Source: Muricea muricata
Taxonomy: Eukaryota; Cnidaria; Anthozoa; Malacalcyonacea; Plexauridae
Direction: 5' to 3'
Length of the DNA stretch: 64,000 nt
Assembly (NCBI GenBank): GCA_963855995.1
Contig: OY979717.1
Coordinates: forward strand, 39,925,957 to 39,989,956
Below, in pieces: positions 47,961 to 57,530 of this stretch (its first letter is position 1; every line of letters begins with the position of its first letter). The notes beneath the pieces were generated by a model. The model was not told where the DNA came from and ran no database searches. It saw only the letters and a list, made by a program, of their open reading frames with translations. Both the position numbers and the translations under genes were made by a program.

Positions 47961-49032
47961 ATGGCAAACAAACTTTGTCCTGAAACAAGAGCGTTGATTC
48001 GTTTTTACAAACACCAAACTGACCTGAGCTATAGAAAAATTGCTACACAATGTGGAGTGTCAAAGTCAGTTGTTCATAAAATCTGCAATACTAAATTGCA
48101 TCCGAAGTTAGCGGCTAAAAATTCAAATAGTAAAGTTGGACGGCCAAAAAGTCTGAACGAAAGGGATGTAAGATTACTACTCCGAACTGTTAAACTTCTC
48201 CGTTAAAGATATCATACAGGAAAGTGGCCTGGATCAAAGCATTGCAAAGCGAAGAACGATTTCCATGTATCTTAACCGCGCTGGCTATCAACATTTACAA
48301 GCAAGAAAGAAAGGATTATTAAGTGAATCGGACAAGAAAATTCGAACTAAATATGCACCAAATGCCAAAAAAATACTTGAAGACTTTCCTAAGTTCTACA
48401 CGCATGACATCTCATTTTACCTAGACGGCGTTTCATTCATTCACAAATATAACCCACTTAAAACTGCCCTGCAGCCAAAGTTGTGTGTCTGGAGAAAGCG
48501 AGGAGAAGGACTTGAGATAACAAGTAAAGGGAGTAAAGATTTGCCTGGAGGAAGGCGATTGCATCTTATGGTCGCCGTTGCCTATGGTAAAGGAGTGATT
48601 TTAAGAAAGGTGTATGAGAAAATGGATGGTCCTTTTTTTGCACGCTTTGTGAAAGAGAACCTAAATTTATGCTTCGCCAAAGCTGGTCCGAGAAGGAGAA
48701 GGCAACGTATATTCGTGATGGACAATTGCCCCTGCCAAAATAGCAAAGTGGCCTTATCAGCCCTCGAAAGTATTGAATGCCCACGGCATAAAATACCTGC
48801 AAGATCTCCTGATTTAAACCCTATCGAGAACATTTTTCATGTGGTGAAGAAACAGCTAGAAGAAGAAGCTATAAACCTGCGATTGACTAAGGAATCATTT
48901 CAGAATTTTCATGACAGAGTGTGCCGCTGTTTAGATAACCTAAGTGTTGACCTTGTTGATCGGACACTCGAAACTATGTCTAATCGCATTACGGCGATAG
49001 TAAGCCAAAAAGGAATTCGATCAAAATACTAA
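47961..49032 (+). pseudogene. Tc1/mariner (IS630-Tc1) DD34E transposase, one frameshift
   Basis: The first frame (47961-48206) holds a helix-turn-helix, LSYRKIATQCGVSKSVVHKI, and a GRPKSL linker typical of the paired-like Tc1 DNA-binding region. A one-base shift near 48190 moves the reading to the frame that continues to 49032. The catalytic domain shows DISFYLDGVSF (first D), IFVMDNCPCQNSKVAL (second D) and SPDLNPIENIFHVVK (E). I count 34 residues between the second D and the E, so DD34E. The full length would be near 350 aa, normal for the family. The start ATG at 47961 lies 290 bp inside the left repeat. Apart from the single shift it looks intact, so either recently inactivated or a sequencing error. 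Confidence 0.92.
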
Positions 49033-49189
49033 ATCATATTAAATACTTTTAGATTTTACTATATAATACGATTACGTTCCCGTGGTATTTTTAAGGGTAC
49101 CGTACGAAAAACGTGTGCAATGTTACTGGTCTTGAATATACTGTATAAAACTGTGTAAAATGTTATTTTGGAAGTTTAGAAATACGATA

Positions 49190-49268
49190 CGGTACACGGC
49201 TGTGTAGCGTCGTAATAAAATATATAAGCAGTGTATTCTTTAACTCTACAGTGCACAACTGTGTACCG
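49190..49268. other. Imperfect stem-loop between the two convergent genes
   Basis: CGGTACACGGCTGTG (49190-49204) pairs with CACAACTGTGTACCG (49254-49268) at 13 of 15 positions around a ~49-bp AT-rich loop. It sits between the stop codons of the transposase and Rep. It might be a transcription end signal, or an origin-like hairpin for the Rep nickase; no conserved nonanucleotide is evident. Confidence 0.4.
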
Positions 49269-49466
49269 TGTGACGTCACCTTTCTCTGGCGGTATATTCG
49301 ATTAACATAACTAATAACAAGCAGCGTCCAGAATTTCATACGGCACTCATGCACTAACAATATGAAAACACTGTTTTAATTATCTATACAATAAAACAAC
49401 ACTGGTCTATTATATATACTGGTGAGAGTTATGTTCAGTATTTAAATTACTTCTTTACAACTCGTT

Positions 49467-50846
49467 TTACTGCGACTGCAGAATTAGTTCAGCGAAGCAT
49501 CTTGGGCATGGCTGAGTCTCGACTTGCTCGTCCTTGGGAATTTCTCGGTGAAACCCGAATACACTCCACCTGACTCTCATCATTTCAGTTTCCCTGGCAT
49601 CCAACACACCTCCCTTTACGAAACTGATTTCTTCTTTCGCAGTACAAAATACTGGCACATCACTGGAGAGAGTCACGTCTTTGCTGTAATGACTTTTGGG
49701 CGCTGGTAAATGAACCAACTGACCTTCCAACATGAGTAAAAGATCATGCCATGGGATAATCTGCTTAGACCACCGGAAATCGTTGAGGAAAATGACGTCT
49801 GCATCTTCGGCTCCTACCCAGGCAAAAGTGGTGGTAGCAGGATTGCTAAATGTGTGATAGATTAGGTTAAGTGGGTTTAGCAAAAATGTCTTGCCGCAAT
49901 TTGCTGGGCCCTTAAGATAAATGTTGCGGTATTTTCCACGACCTTTTTCCAACAATACGCGTACCGCTTCCGCAAAAACCGTAACGTCGACGCCATTTCT
50001 GTTAAGGATGTCAGTGGCCATAGCTAACCATTTGCCTAGGCACCCTTCTACGCACTGTTCTTCTAACTTTTTCTCGAGAACTTCAATTCGGGTAAGCCTC
50101 GACCTTTCCAGCTTTTTTTCCGCCTCTTCTAATTCCCAGCCAACGTTTAAAGCTTCCTCAACTGCTTTTGATCCACGATTAGCAATGAACATGGCCAAAT
50201 CACTTTTTCCTTCTCTCTTCTGCTGATTTGCAAACACTAGAAGTTCTAGCCGGGTTTGTATTTTTTTGGAAACTGCGAGCTGCGACACATCAAAAATGCT
50301 CATCCTCTTACGTTTTCGCTTTTGACCATCCGCACCTTTAGAATCATGACTGGGTTCACCGTCTACAGCGTTACTTTGCACACACAAACTGGCATTTGTT
50401 GTGACTGGAAAATCGCCATTCGTCAGATCAGGATGATTCGAAGATTGTATATATTCCTTGTCGTCTTTCGTAGCATAAAGCCATGCAGAATAATAATTCA
50501 CGTGAGCGCCGCTGAAGTTTACTTTTATGCAATGGGTAGTATCAAGGAAATTTCTAAATTTCAACCAACGACGACGTGATTCCAGTTTAACGGCCATATG
50601 ATAATGAGCTCCACCGTCACTATGATGCTCCATGCTGCAAACCCATTGCAAAATATTGCAGGCTAACAAAGGATCCGCGTACTGAAATGCGTGTAGAATT
50701 AATATTGCAAATGACTCACGCTCAGGAACTAAAGATAAATCCGCTTTGCTGTAGGTTATGAGGTACACAAACCTTGCATTTTTTGGCTCAACATTTTCCA
50801 CTGTTTCCCTAAGTACTGAGACATCGCCGTTCTCCATAATGCCCAA
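49467..50846 (-). CDS. HUH endonuclease/SF3 helicase Rep protein, 459 aa, intact
   Basis: Residues 25-35 (RFVYLITYSKA) fit HUH motif I. HYH at 81-83 within GGAHYHMAVKL is the metal-binding HUH motif II. Y124 with K127 (WLYATKDDKEY) is the nicking tyrosine motif III. A basic NLS-like KRKRKR is at 176-181 and a likely coiled coil at about 225-265. GPANCGKT (313-320) is Walker A, ADVIFLNDF (349-357) Walker B, DVPVFCTAKE (396-405) the SF3 motif C region. A C-terminal CPRC may bind zinc. This is the layout of CRESS-DNA and parvovirus-type initiators, which nick an origin hairpin and unwind from it. Related proteins occur in many copies in invertebrate genomes. The frame is uninterrupted, unlike nearly all neighbours. 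The ATG at 50846 is 277 bp inside the right terminal repeat. No capsid gene is present. Confidence 0.93.
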   Translation of the reverse strand: MGIMENGDVSVLRETVENVEPKNARFVYLITYSKADLSLVPERESFAILILHAFQYADPLLACNILQWVCSMEHHSDGGAHYHMAVKLESRRRWLKFRNFLDTTHCIKVNFSGAHVNYYSAWLYATKDDKEYIQSSNHPDLTNGDFPVTTNASLCVQSNAVDGEPSHDSKGADGQKRKRKRMSIFDVSQLAVSKKIQTRLELLVFANQQKREGKSDLAMFIANRGSKAVEEALNVGWELEEAEKKLERSRLTRIEVLEKKLEEQCVEGCLGKWLAMATDILNRNGVDVTVFAEAVRVLLEKGRGKYRNIYLKGPANCGKTFLLNPLNLIYHTFSNPATTTFAWVGAEDADVIFLNDFRWSKQIIPWHDLLLMLEGQLVHLPAPKSHYSKDVTLSSDVPVFCTAKEEISFVKGGVLDARETEMMRVRWSVFGFHREIPKDEQVETQPCPRCFAELILQSQ

Positions 50847-51122
50847 TAATTTATAATAGCAAAATATCGTTTCGTAGAGTCGCCAAGTTGCGGATTAAAG
50901 TTAAAATTACACTCTGAATGCCGACAATAACAGTAATGACATTATAAAACGCTACTTGACATATCATGACACCTAACTTAGAACGGGATAATGAAAACCT
51001 AATAATACATTGATTAGCTAATTGTCTTGTCTCATTCACTAAACAAACAAGCTTATTTTATCATCGCTACGAGCCATGTAATGCAAGAAATCAGCCATTT
51101 TATGATATATCATAATTTCAGA

Positions 51123-51388
51123 CAATCCTGGCAAAAATTATCGTGGACACCGCGCGTGCGTCAAATAAGTCTACATGTTTTTTAACGGAAATAATCCTAA
51201 ATAAGCTATTCTCCCCCTCTTACACCCTATTCAATGTTGGTTAATCACAAAAACATGATTTTAGAATTCAATTACGACAAACAACATTGAATAGGGGGGC
51301 CTGGGGGGCAGAATTTCATAAAAACTCTTCTCACTGATAATATTGCTATTAAGAAAGTTAAGTGTCCACGTAATTTTTGCCAGGATTG
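51123..51388 (+). repeat. 266-bp terminal repeat, right copy
   Basis: Same orientation and about 99% identical to 47405-47670 (differences seen at TTATCG versus TTATTG, TACACCC versus TACCCCC, ATCACAAA versus ATCACGAA). It contains the same outer and inner inverted repeats. Confidence 0.92.
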
Positions 51389-51391
51389 TAG

Positions 51392-52960
51392 AACCATAGC
51401 CTCGCAGGAAGAGAGTTCTGAATTCCGCTGTCAAATACTACCTCTCTACAGCTCCTGGTTTTAAGCTAAATCTCTTTGTGCTCCCTGGTGTCTGTGTATC
51501 TTTGTTTACAGTTTTCTCGAGTGTCTGGTCTACTGGAATTCTTCCAAATGTGGTTTCGTTGCTCATTTGAACTGAAAACCCACCATTTCTCATGAATTCG
51601 CTTACTTCAGGGTGCTCATCTGGTTGACTGCTCATATCACTGTAGTAAGCGGACATGTATCTTGCATAGTTGATAGCATTGTACGAAAAGCACCATGGAA
51701 GATTTAGCAGACACAAGCGAGATGTAGATCCCAATTTCATTCTCTCGAGGCGTGAATCAAGTGCAAGACCAGTTCGACCATGTCTATGTATGACATCCAG
51801 AATGCTGTTAGAGGACCATTGGTATGTCTGAGGTGATCGGTATATTCATCAAAAAGTTCTGAAAAATGCTGGAAAACTTTACTCTGGATAACAGCCTCGT
51901 GTGTTTCTTCACACAAGTCATCAGCCAAGTTGGTGATGTCATCAAGACACTTTTGACGTGAGTACTATCTTCTGGGTGCAAATTGTCAAGCCATGGATAA
52001 AACCCTTCTAATGCAACCCTCGTGAATGCTTCGTAAGCTAGTTTTTGTGTGGAAGCACCTGTTATAGTTCTGACTTTCCAGAACTGCAGACAAGGAGCCC
52101 TCTGCCACTACACCAGCTTCAATAAACAAGTCCTTTAAACCAGCATCTTGGAATCTTTTACTGATGACTGGGATTAATGTACAGAGGGTGTGGAAGGTTC
52201 CAAGACGTAGAACTATACGCTTGAACCTCTCGTGCTCCTTGCATTTCACCTCAAATGCCTTTCCATAGATTGCCTAATCAAAAACACAAATGATCCTTGA
52301 CAGATGGAGCGACTGCATGATAGCAAGTGGTTGGTTAAGAGCTTCATTGACAGTGGAAACATCAGTGGCTGGCGTGTTTGTGGTTGGCAAATAGCCTACA
52401 TTGCAGGTTGTCTTAACTGTGAACCATGATGTTAAACCCAGTCCAGCTGCTGACCTTTTGTTGGTGAGCTGCATAATGTAGACAGGCGAGGATAAAGAGT
52501 AGGTTTTTCTTTTGAGACTCTTTAAGTATTTGATCTCCATCAACCTCTTTCACCTTTCTGGGTATAGGCCCAAGTCTCTTTCCAATATTGTAGATAGGTA
52601 GTGGCTCTTCTGGTGCAGAAAATGATCTTCTCTTTGTCTTGCTCACTTTGGCAAGTGCTATTTCACAATGAGGTGCATATGTGACTGGTTGAACAGAAAT
52701 ACCATTGACACAATGTGTCGTCCCACCTCCGGACAGAGTTCCCTCTAGCCTGTCAATATTGTCGAAGGCGAGAACAGTATTTGTACCAGGGTATATGTTA
52801 CTTGGAAGGGGAATGCCATTTTCAGGTGTCATTGCAAGCTTTTGTAGGCACGGAGATGTATCGGCCTCTTCAAGTTGGGAATATGAAATGCCATGTCCAA
52901 GGTGGTTAAGAATCTGCATAAGTTCAACATTGCCTGAAAGAGAATAGAAATAACTTGCAG
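51392..52960 (-). pseudogene. Second Academ-like transposase fragment (different lineage)
   Basis: Minus-strand segments in order: LQWASYFYS-like LILAASYFYSLSGNVELMQI, LNHLGHGISYSQLEEADTSP, NTVLAFDNIDRLEG, RKTYSLSSPVYIMQ and the SAAGLGLTSWFTV stretch, LSRIICVFDQAIYGKA, RLGTFHTLCTLIPVISKRFQ, DAGLKDLFIEAGVVAEGSLS, then DLCEETHEAVIQ, RYMSAYYSDMSSQ and IPVDQTLEKTVNKDTQTPGS. Each has a counterpart in the gene at 16.5-22 kb (for example GDFHAIMSFCGVIGKLFRDA and CDQATEQMANRDSKTKGG). Frameshifts at about 52540, 52250, 51930 and 51740. The nuclease-like and CXC parts are missing: the fragment ends at the composite element. Confidence 0.78.
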
Positions 52961-53598
52961 CCAGTATAAGGTTATTGTCCATATCATATGGATGGTTAAC
53001 TTGCTTTAAGGTGTTGTAGCTTCTTACTAGGTGAACCAATTCACAGAAACAGGAATCTTCATCACGACGCAATGGTTTGAATCTTGTAACATCTTGAGTT
53101 ATTTTGTCGCTGACAAATCGGGGATATCCATGAACTGAATCTAGATAGTCCCAAGCTGCACTGTATCCAAGGCAATACCCCTTAATCATTTCCAGCGATT
53201 TTCCAGTAAGTGCAGTTGCAGTAGGGTGTAAGTTCGTTTGCTGTATTTTGAGCCAATTATGTGTTTAAAATCTGATTTAAATATGGCATACTCTGTACGT
53301 CACCAGAAAAACCTGGCATATGCGGTTTCTCAATTCTAAACGCACACTTTTCCAAACTGTCAGCTTGAGCAATTCTGTTTTGACTTGCTTGCTGTGTTTC
53401 CACTTTTGTCGAGTCTACTTGCTCTGCTTTCAAGGAAACAATTTCGTTTTCACTGCTCTTTTGTTCAGTTAACTTGCTTGGCATAACGTCAGTAATATTC
53501 CTAGTATTAACTTCTAATTTGGAATTTTTGCTTTGCTTGTCTCCTCTAAGTATTTTTTCACCCGGGCTTCCAACAAGAGAAACTGTTGTGTTTGACAA
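52961..53598 (-). pseudogene. BEL/Pao-type gag fragment
   Basis: Minus strand: CAFRIEKPHMPGFSGDV (about 53345-53295), a frameshifted stretch, then IKGYCLGYSAAWDYLDSVHG, YPRFVSDKITQDVTRFKPL, CELVHLVRSYNTLKQVNHPY (53186-52990). This matches the gag region (DUF1759-like) of BEL/Pao elements. It runs without a stop into the Academ-like fragment at MDNN/LILAAS. Confidence 0.7.
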
Positions 53599-53833
53599 TC
53601 TTAGAGCTATTTTTCTTCCATTAAAAATGCTTGGTCATCTTCAATAAACTCGTGTTTCTCTACTAAATCATTGTATACCTTTCAACGTTCGAAAGTGTTT
53701 CCTTTATCTCATTAAAATCCCAGTTAGTGCATCAAAGCTCTACCAGATATAGTAAGCATAGTTATTTTTAATACATATGTTAAAATTCCTTTGAACCAAA
53801 TGCAGTTTTTACAGAAATCGAATGATAGTTTGC

Positions 53834-54690
53834 CAGAACTTTAACCACACATCGGGCTGGATTTGTGCATCGCATAATACTTTAGTATTTTATGTAAAAT
53901 ATGTAATAATACAAACTCTGATAAAATATGTTGATTCTGATTTTATTGAAATTTGCCAAAAAATCTAACTCTATGTCCGTTCTTCAGAACAAAGTCTTTA
54001 GCACTTATACTTAAGTCCAGTTTATCAGTTCTGGCTTTGTTTACGTGCATAACAATAAGATTGTTGTAGCTTGCCGCCGTCATCGTGCTTCTTAGATACG
54101 TTTTGACAAGACGCTGGCTTGAAAATGATCGTTTTCCGGAGGCCACGATCATTGGAGCAAGAGGGCAAATTTGCAAAAGTCGGGCACAGCCAGGATGATC
54201 TGTGCTATGTTAGCTTCTTTGGTTGAGAATATTGATGTAATGGTGTCAATTGATGTTGCCATCTTAACTTCTGGCAGTCGATGCAAGACAATTCCTTCAA
54301 GAAGCTTTAATTCTGCACTTAGCTGATCAAAATCGAGGTCATCTTTGTAAAGGCGTTTAACAGTGTCATTTAACTCAAATGTACGCCCATTTGCTGCATT
54401 AATAAGCATGGTTTCGATGTTTGTCAATACAGAATAGGTTTCTTGATCAAAACATTGCTGTACTGCAGTCATGCACGCGTCAATTGCCTCAACGCATTGT
54501 ACATGGTGGAATCCTTTCGCAGATTGGAAATGATGTTGGGCACAATCCCCGTTCTGAAATCACCACGGAACATGCTTCAGTCTTGACAGTTTTGGATCAT
54601 CTACAAAGTTTATGGCCCTACTCCAACTGACTACTTGGTCGTAAAACAAATGGAAGTCGTCTCGTTGACGTTGCAAGTTTGTCCTTAACG
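53834..54690 (-). pseudogene. hAT transposase C-terminal part and 3' end
   Basis: Minus strand: FHLFYDQVVSWSRAINFVDD, LNDTVKRLYKDDLDFDQLSA (about 54345-54290), then SGKRSFSSQRLVKTYLRSTM (about 54130-54075), MHVNKARTDKLDLSI and HRVRFFGKFQ with a stop at about 53943. This is the C-terminal dimerisation region of ZMYM1-like hAT transposases. Frameshifts occur at about 54560 and 54165. The sequence beyond the stop down to 53834 recurs at 45507, probably the element's terminus. It is a different hAT lineage from 12.5-14.5 kb. Confidence 0.8.
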
Positions 54691-55261
54691 AATTGACACA
54701 AGTAACAGTTGTTCCAATTCTAAATATATATAAATAAATGGCAAGGTGTGTCTTGAAAATAGTTAGAAGCAGTAAGGAATCAGAATTAGTGCACTATAAT
54801 GCAGTCATGTACTGTATGCATGAGCAAACAACTGGGAGCAGCAGAACCGTCCTTGCTAGCTTTTTCTCCAACTACACCTCGAAATATATGTGCGAGAAGC
54901 ACATTTGACGATTTAAAGCCCACCTAAAATCATTAGAGCCTTGGGCAATATTCTCTTTATTACAAAATAAGCAAGAAATAATATTTTTTGACCTGGAAGA
55001 TATTATACAGCTGTATTTATTATTAGCAAAAACTGATAATATACTGTACATTGATTATAGTTCAGTCAATCACAACTGTTATTTGTCAACGTAACCATTT
55101 ATACAGCTGAATGAATTTGAAACAATGCTCCACACACTTTTTTTAGTTCAAATACTGTTTACGATTTTCAGTTTTAATTGTTTCTAAATTTCAATTGTTT
55201 GTGAGTAGGTCTACATCTGGAAATATAAAGTTATTATGATAACTATAGATTAATTTACATA

Positions 55262-57530
55262 TTATATGTATCGTTTGTAGAAAAGCGACATCTTACCGAT
55301 GGTTGTCTCTTCTAGAGTAAGAACTTTACTATTTCCAATAGCATAGCTTTGCCAGGCTCTTATGCCCTCGGAGGTAAGAGAGAAGTTGTTTAGCTTGCTA
55401 ATATCTTTGATCTTCTGTGGGTTTTCAAACAGCCCGTCTTCGTTTACACTATAAGTGGCGGTAACACGCACTCCTTCTATTCCTCCATAAGAAAGGATAG
55501 TGTCTTTAAGTTGTTCTGTGGTTGTTATGTCATTGCACTCGTTGATGAAGAAGGTGCTAATGTGTGCTTTACATGTAGCTGCAAGCCTGTCAGCTGCACC
55601 TTTTCAACCCTGTGGATTGTTAAAATGAACCCATGCAACATTGAGTCCAGTAGAGTGCTTTAATAATGGCATGCTATTTTTGTCTCACAGGATTGGTAGC
55701 AAGCAGCATTGTCTTGCTTGAAGTAAGCATTCTTTATTTCAGGATAGTCGGTGTTGATGGCCTTCAGCACATCCTGCATAATAGCCACTACAGTTGTGCT
55801 GCCCTGAGTACATGACTGGATGATATGTATATACACTTGCCACTTTAGTTCCGCATCTAGACAGCGATAGGCAACTGATATATGCCAAGATATACCTCGT
55901 TTCCCAAACCAGTCTGTTTGGGACTGGCGGTATTTTCTTGGTAAAAACTTCATTGCCCAGTCATTCATAATTGAAACAATCTCGTGGTCTAGTAGCTCTT
56001 GAGCAGCGATACGCCGCGATAGCAGCCTTATCTTGATTGGCTGATCTTATTGTATGACATTTCCAAGACTGGATGGCAAATTTAGACATTTTGGTTAAGA
56101 CAATTGCCTCATTTTGGTCAACTTCCATTTGGAAATTACTTTCATTCACTTTAACTGCAATGTCCTCTATGGTTGCATCGAGAATCTGAGAACGATCACA
56201 AGAGTCTGTATGGCTGTGTTTGCACTTCTGCTGGTAGTCTTTATCAGCACTGTCACTAAGTGAGTACGTAATGCGGTGATATCCTTCTTGCGAAGAATTG
56301 GTTACATGAACCTGAAGAAGGGAAATAGTTTCAAAACTAACTTCATCAATAGCGCTATTATCGTTGTAGATCTATAAGCCCTGAATAGTAGCTACAATAA
56401 GGATGTATGCCTAAACACTATTTGTAAATTTTCTCCATTACTAATTACTTAGTGAGTTCTTAATTAAAATGGCACATAGTTATTTTAAAATATATTTTAC
56501 CTGGTAGTCTCTGGTATTTTGCTGTCTTGAGAATGTCAATGCTGTTAGTTTCCCATTCAGGTCTTTCTGCACCAAGTTCACTTACTAGACGGACAACATC
56601 GATTAGAATATCAAATGGCTGCGAACCATCAGCAGCGAAGTAATCCAGTCCCTGAAGGGCTCTTTCTTGCAGAAGAACTGCATTCTGATAGAATCCAGAG
56701 CATAGTCCGGCTGCCAAATGGGGCAAAGCTTGTTTCCTCATAAAATCGCAAATACTGATGAACAATCCTTTGCGGCATCATTGTCCTGATAATGTTTGGT
56801 ACCTCAATAATTTGACCTGATGATAGCCTCAGATTTTTTGTGCCAAATGGAAGATCCTGTACAAAATGCAGGCTTGTAATAAAGCAAAGGAAATGCTTGA
56901 GCTGCTTTGTTTGTATTCATATTCATGCAATGGATGACTGCCTGGGACATAATGGGAGATAGTATTATAGCTAGCTGTGTCGGACATGATTAACAGTACT
57001 TGTCGCCGTGTTTCCCAGCTCTCTGCATTCTTGTAAGCCTTGGCAAGTACTTATAAATAATGTCTCTCTGGTGGATGCAACTCTTGCACTCTAAGGATTT
57101 TATTCATATCATCGGTGGTGGTAAAAGACTGCCACAATTGACCAGTGCTGGTATTATCAGGAGTCACAGTACAGCTGATACCATTTCAGCAGATCTTTTG
57201 GTATACCGTTGCCTTGTGCTTTCACTTGAATCACTCCAATTTTGCCACTGCCTTTCTACTGGATCGATATTACATGAGAGGAGAAAATAATTAGGATTCT
57301 GTCATACCTCGTTTTCTTTATTTCCAGGGTCATTGCTGCTGCTGGAAGTAGTACCCTGACTATCTGGTGACAGAAATGTTTCATCAGCGATTTGGGGTGA
57401 AAAACGAGAAAGATATTTGCTTGCTTACAGCTAAAACAGTCCCCCTTTCAACATTCTTTCTTGCCGTACTTCTTTCGAGCTGATTTTGCTGATTGTCGCC
57501 ACTCACTGTTTGCTTGCATAAACTGCATAT
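55262..57530 (-). pseudogene. Multi-exon multicopy protein of unknown function (DWAMKFLP family)
   Basis: Minus-strand exons: about 57530-57440 (QANSEWRQSAKSARKKYGKK), 57416-57306 (serine-rich, donor GTATGA), 56765-56497 (CDFMRKQALPHLAAGLCSGF, donor GTAAAA), 56310-55660 (YHRITYSLSDSADKDYQQKC, KMSKFAIQSWKCHTIRSANQ, DWAMKFLPRKYRQSQTDWFG, KRGISWHISVAY, YFKQDNAACYQS) and 55600-55262 (GAADRLAATCKAHIS, SYGGIEGVRVTATYSV, SEGIRAWQSYAIGNSK). I recognise it as an uncharacterised family frequent in invertebrate genomes. The conserved D of DWAMK and the DN of QDNAACY could be part of an RNase H-like (DDE) core, but that is a guess. Frameshifts near 55990, 55665 and 55605. Confidence 0.6.

Larger units (their letters stand above)
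47405..51388. mobile_element. Composite element: Tc1-like transposase + HUH/SF3 Rep between 266-bp terminal repeats
   Basis: TA dinucleotides flank both outer ends (47403-47404 and 51389-51390). The termini are CAATCCTGGCAAAAATTA and its complement. Each end is a complete 266-bp repeat (47405-47670, 51123-51388) in the same orientation. Just inside them the unique part begins TCTGAAAATAG and ends with the complement of TCTGAAATTAT. It contains two convergent genes: a DD34E transposase and a Rep. Flanking sequence is a LINE on the left and an Academ-like fragment on the right. TA duplication and transposase point to Tc1/mariner transposition; the Rep and hairpin-rich ends recall replicative elements. 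A single insertion event of the whole is the simplest reading but not proven. Confidence 0.75.

Noticed and set aside
49467..50846. Reading the Rep as an integrated animal virus
   Set aside because: No capsid or other viral gene is present, and it lies between TA-flanked repeats beside a transposase; a mobile-element origin is simpler, although the protein family is shared with single-stranded DNA viruses.
52705..52947. 80-codon plus-strand frame
   Set aside because: Antisense of the Academ-like transposase fragment, which shows family motifs on the minus strand.
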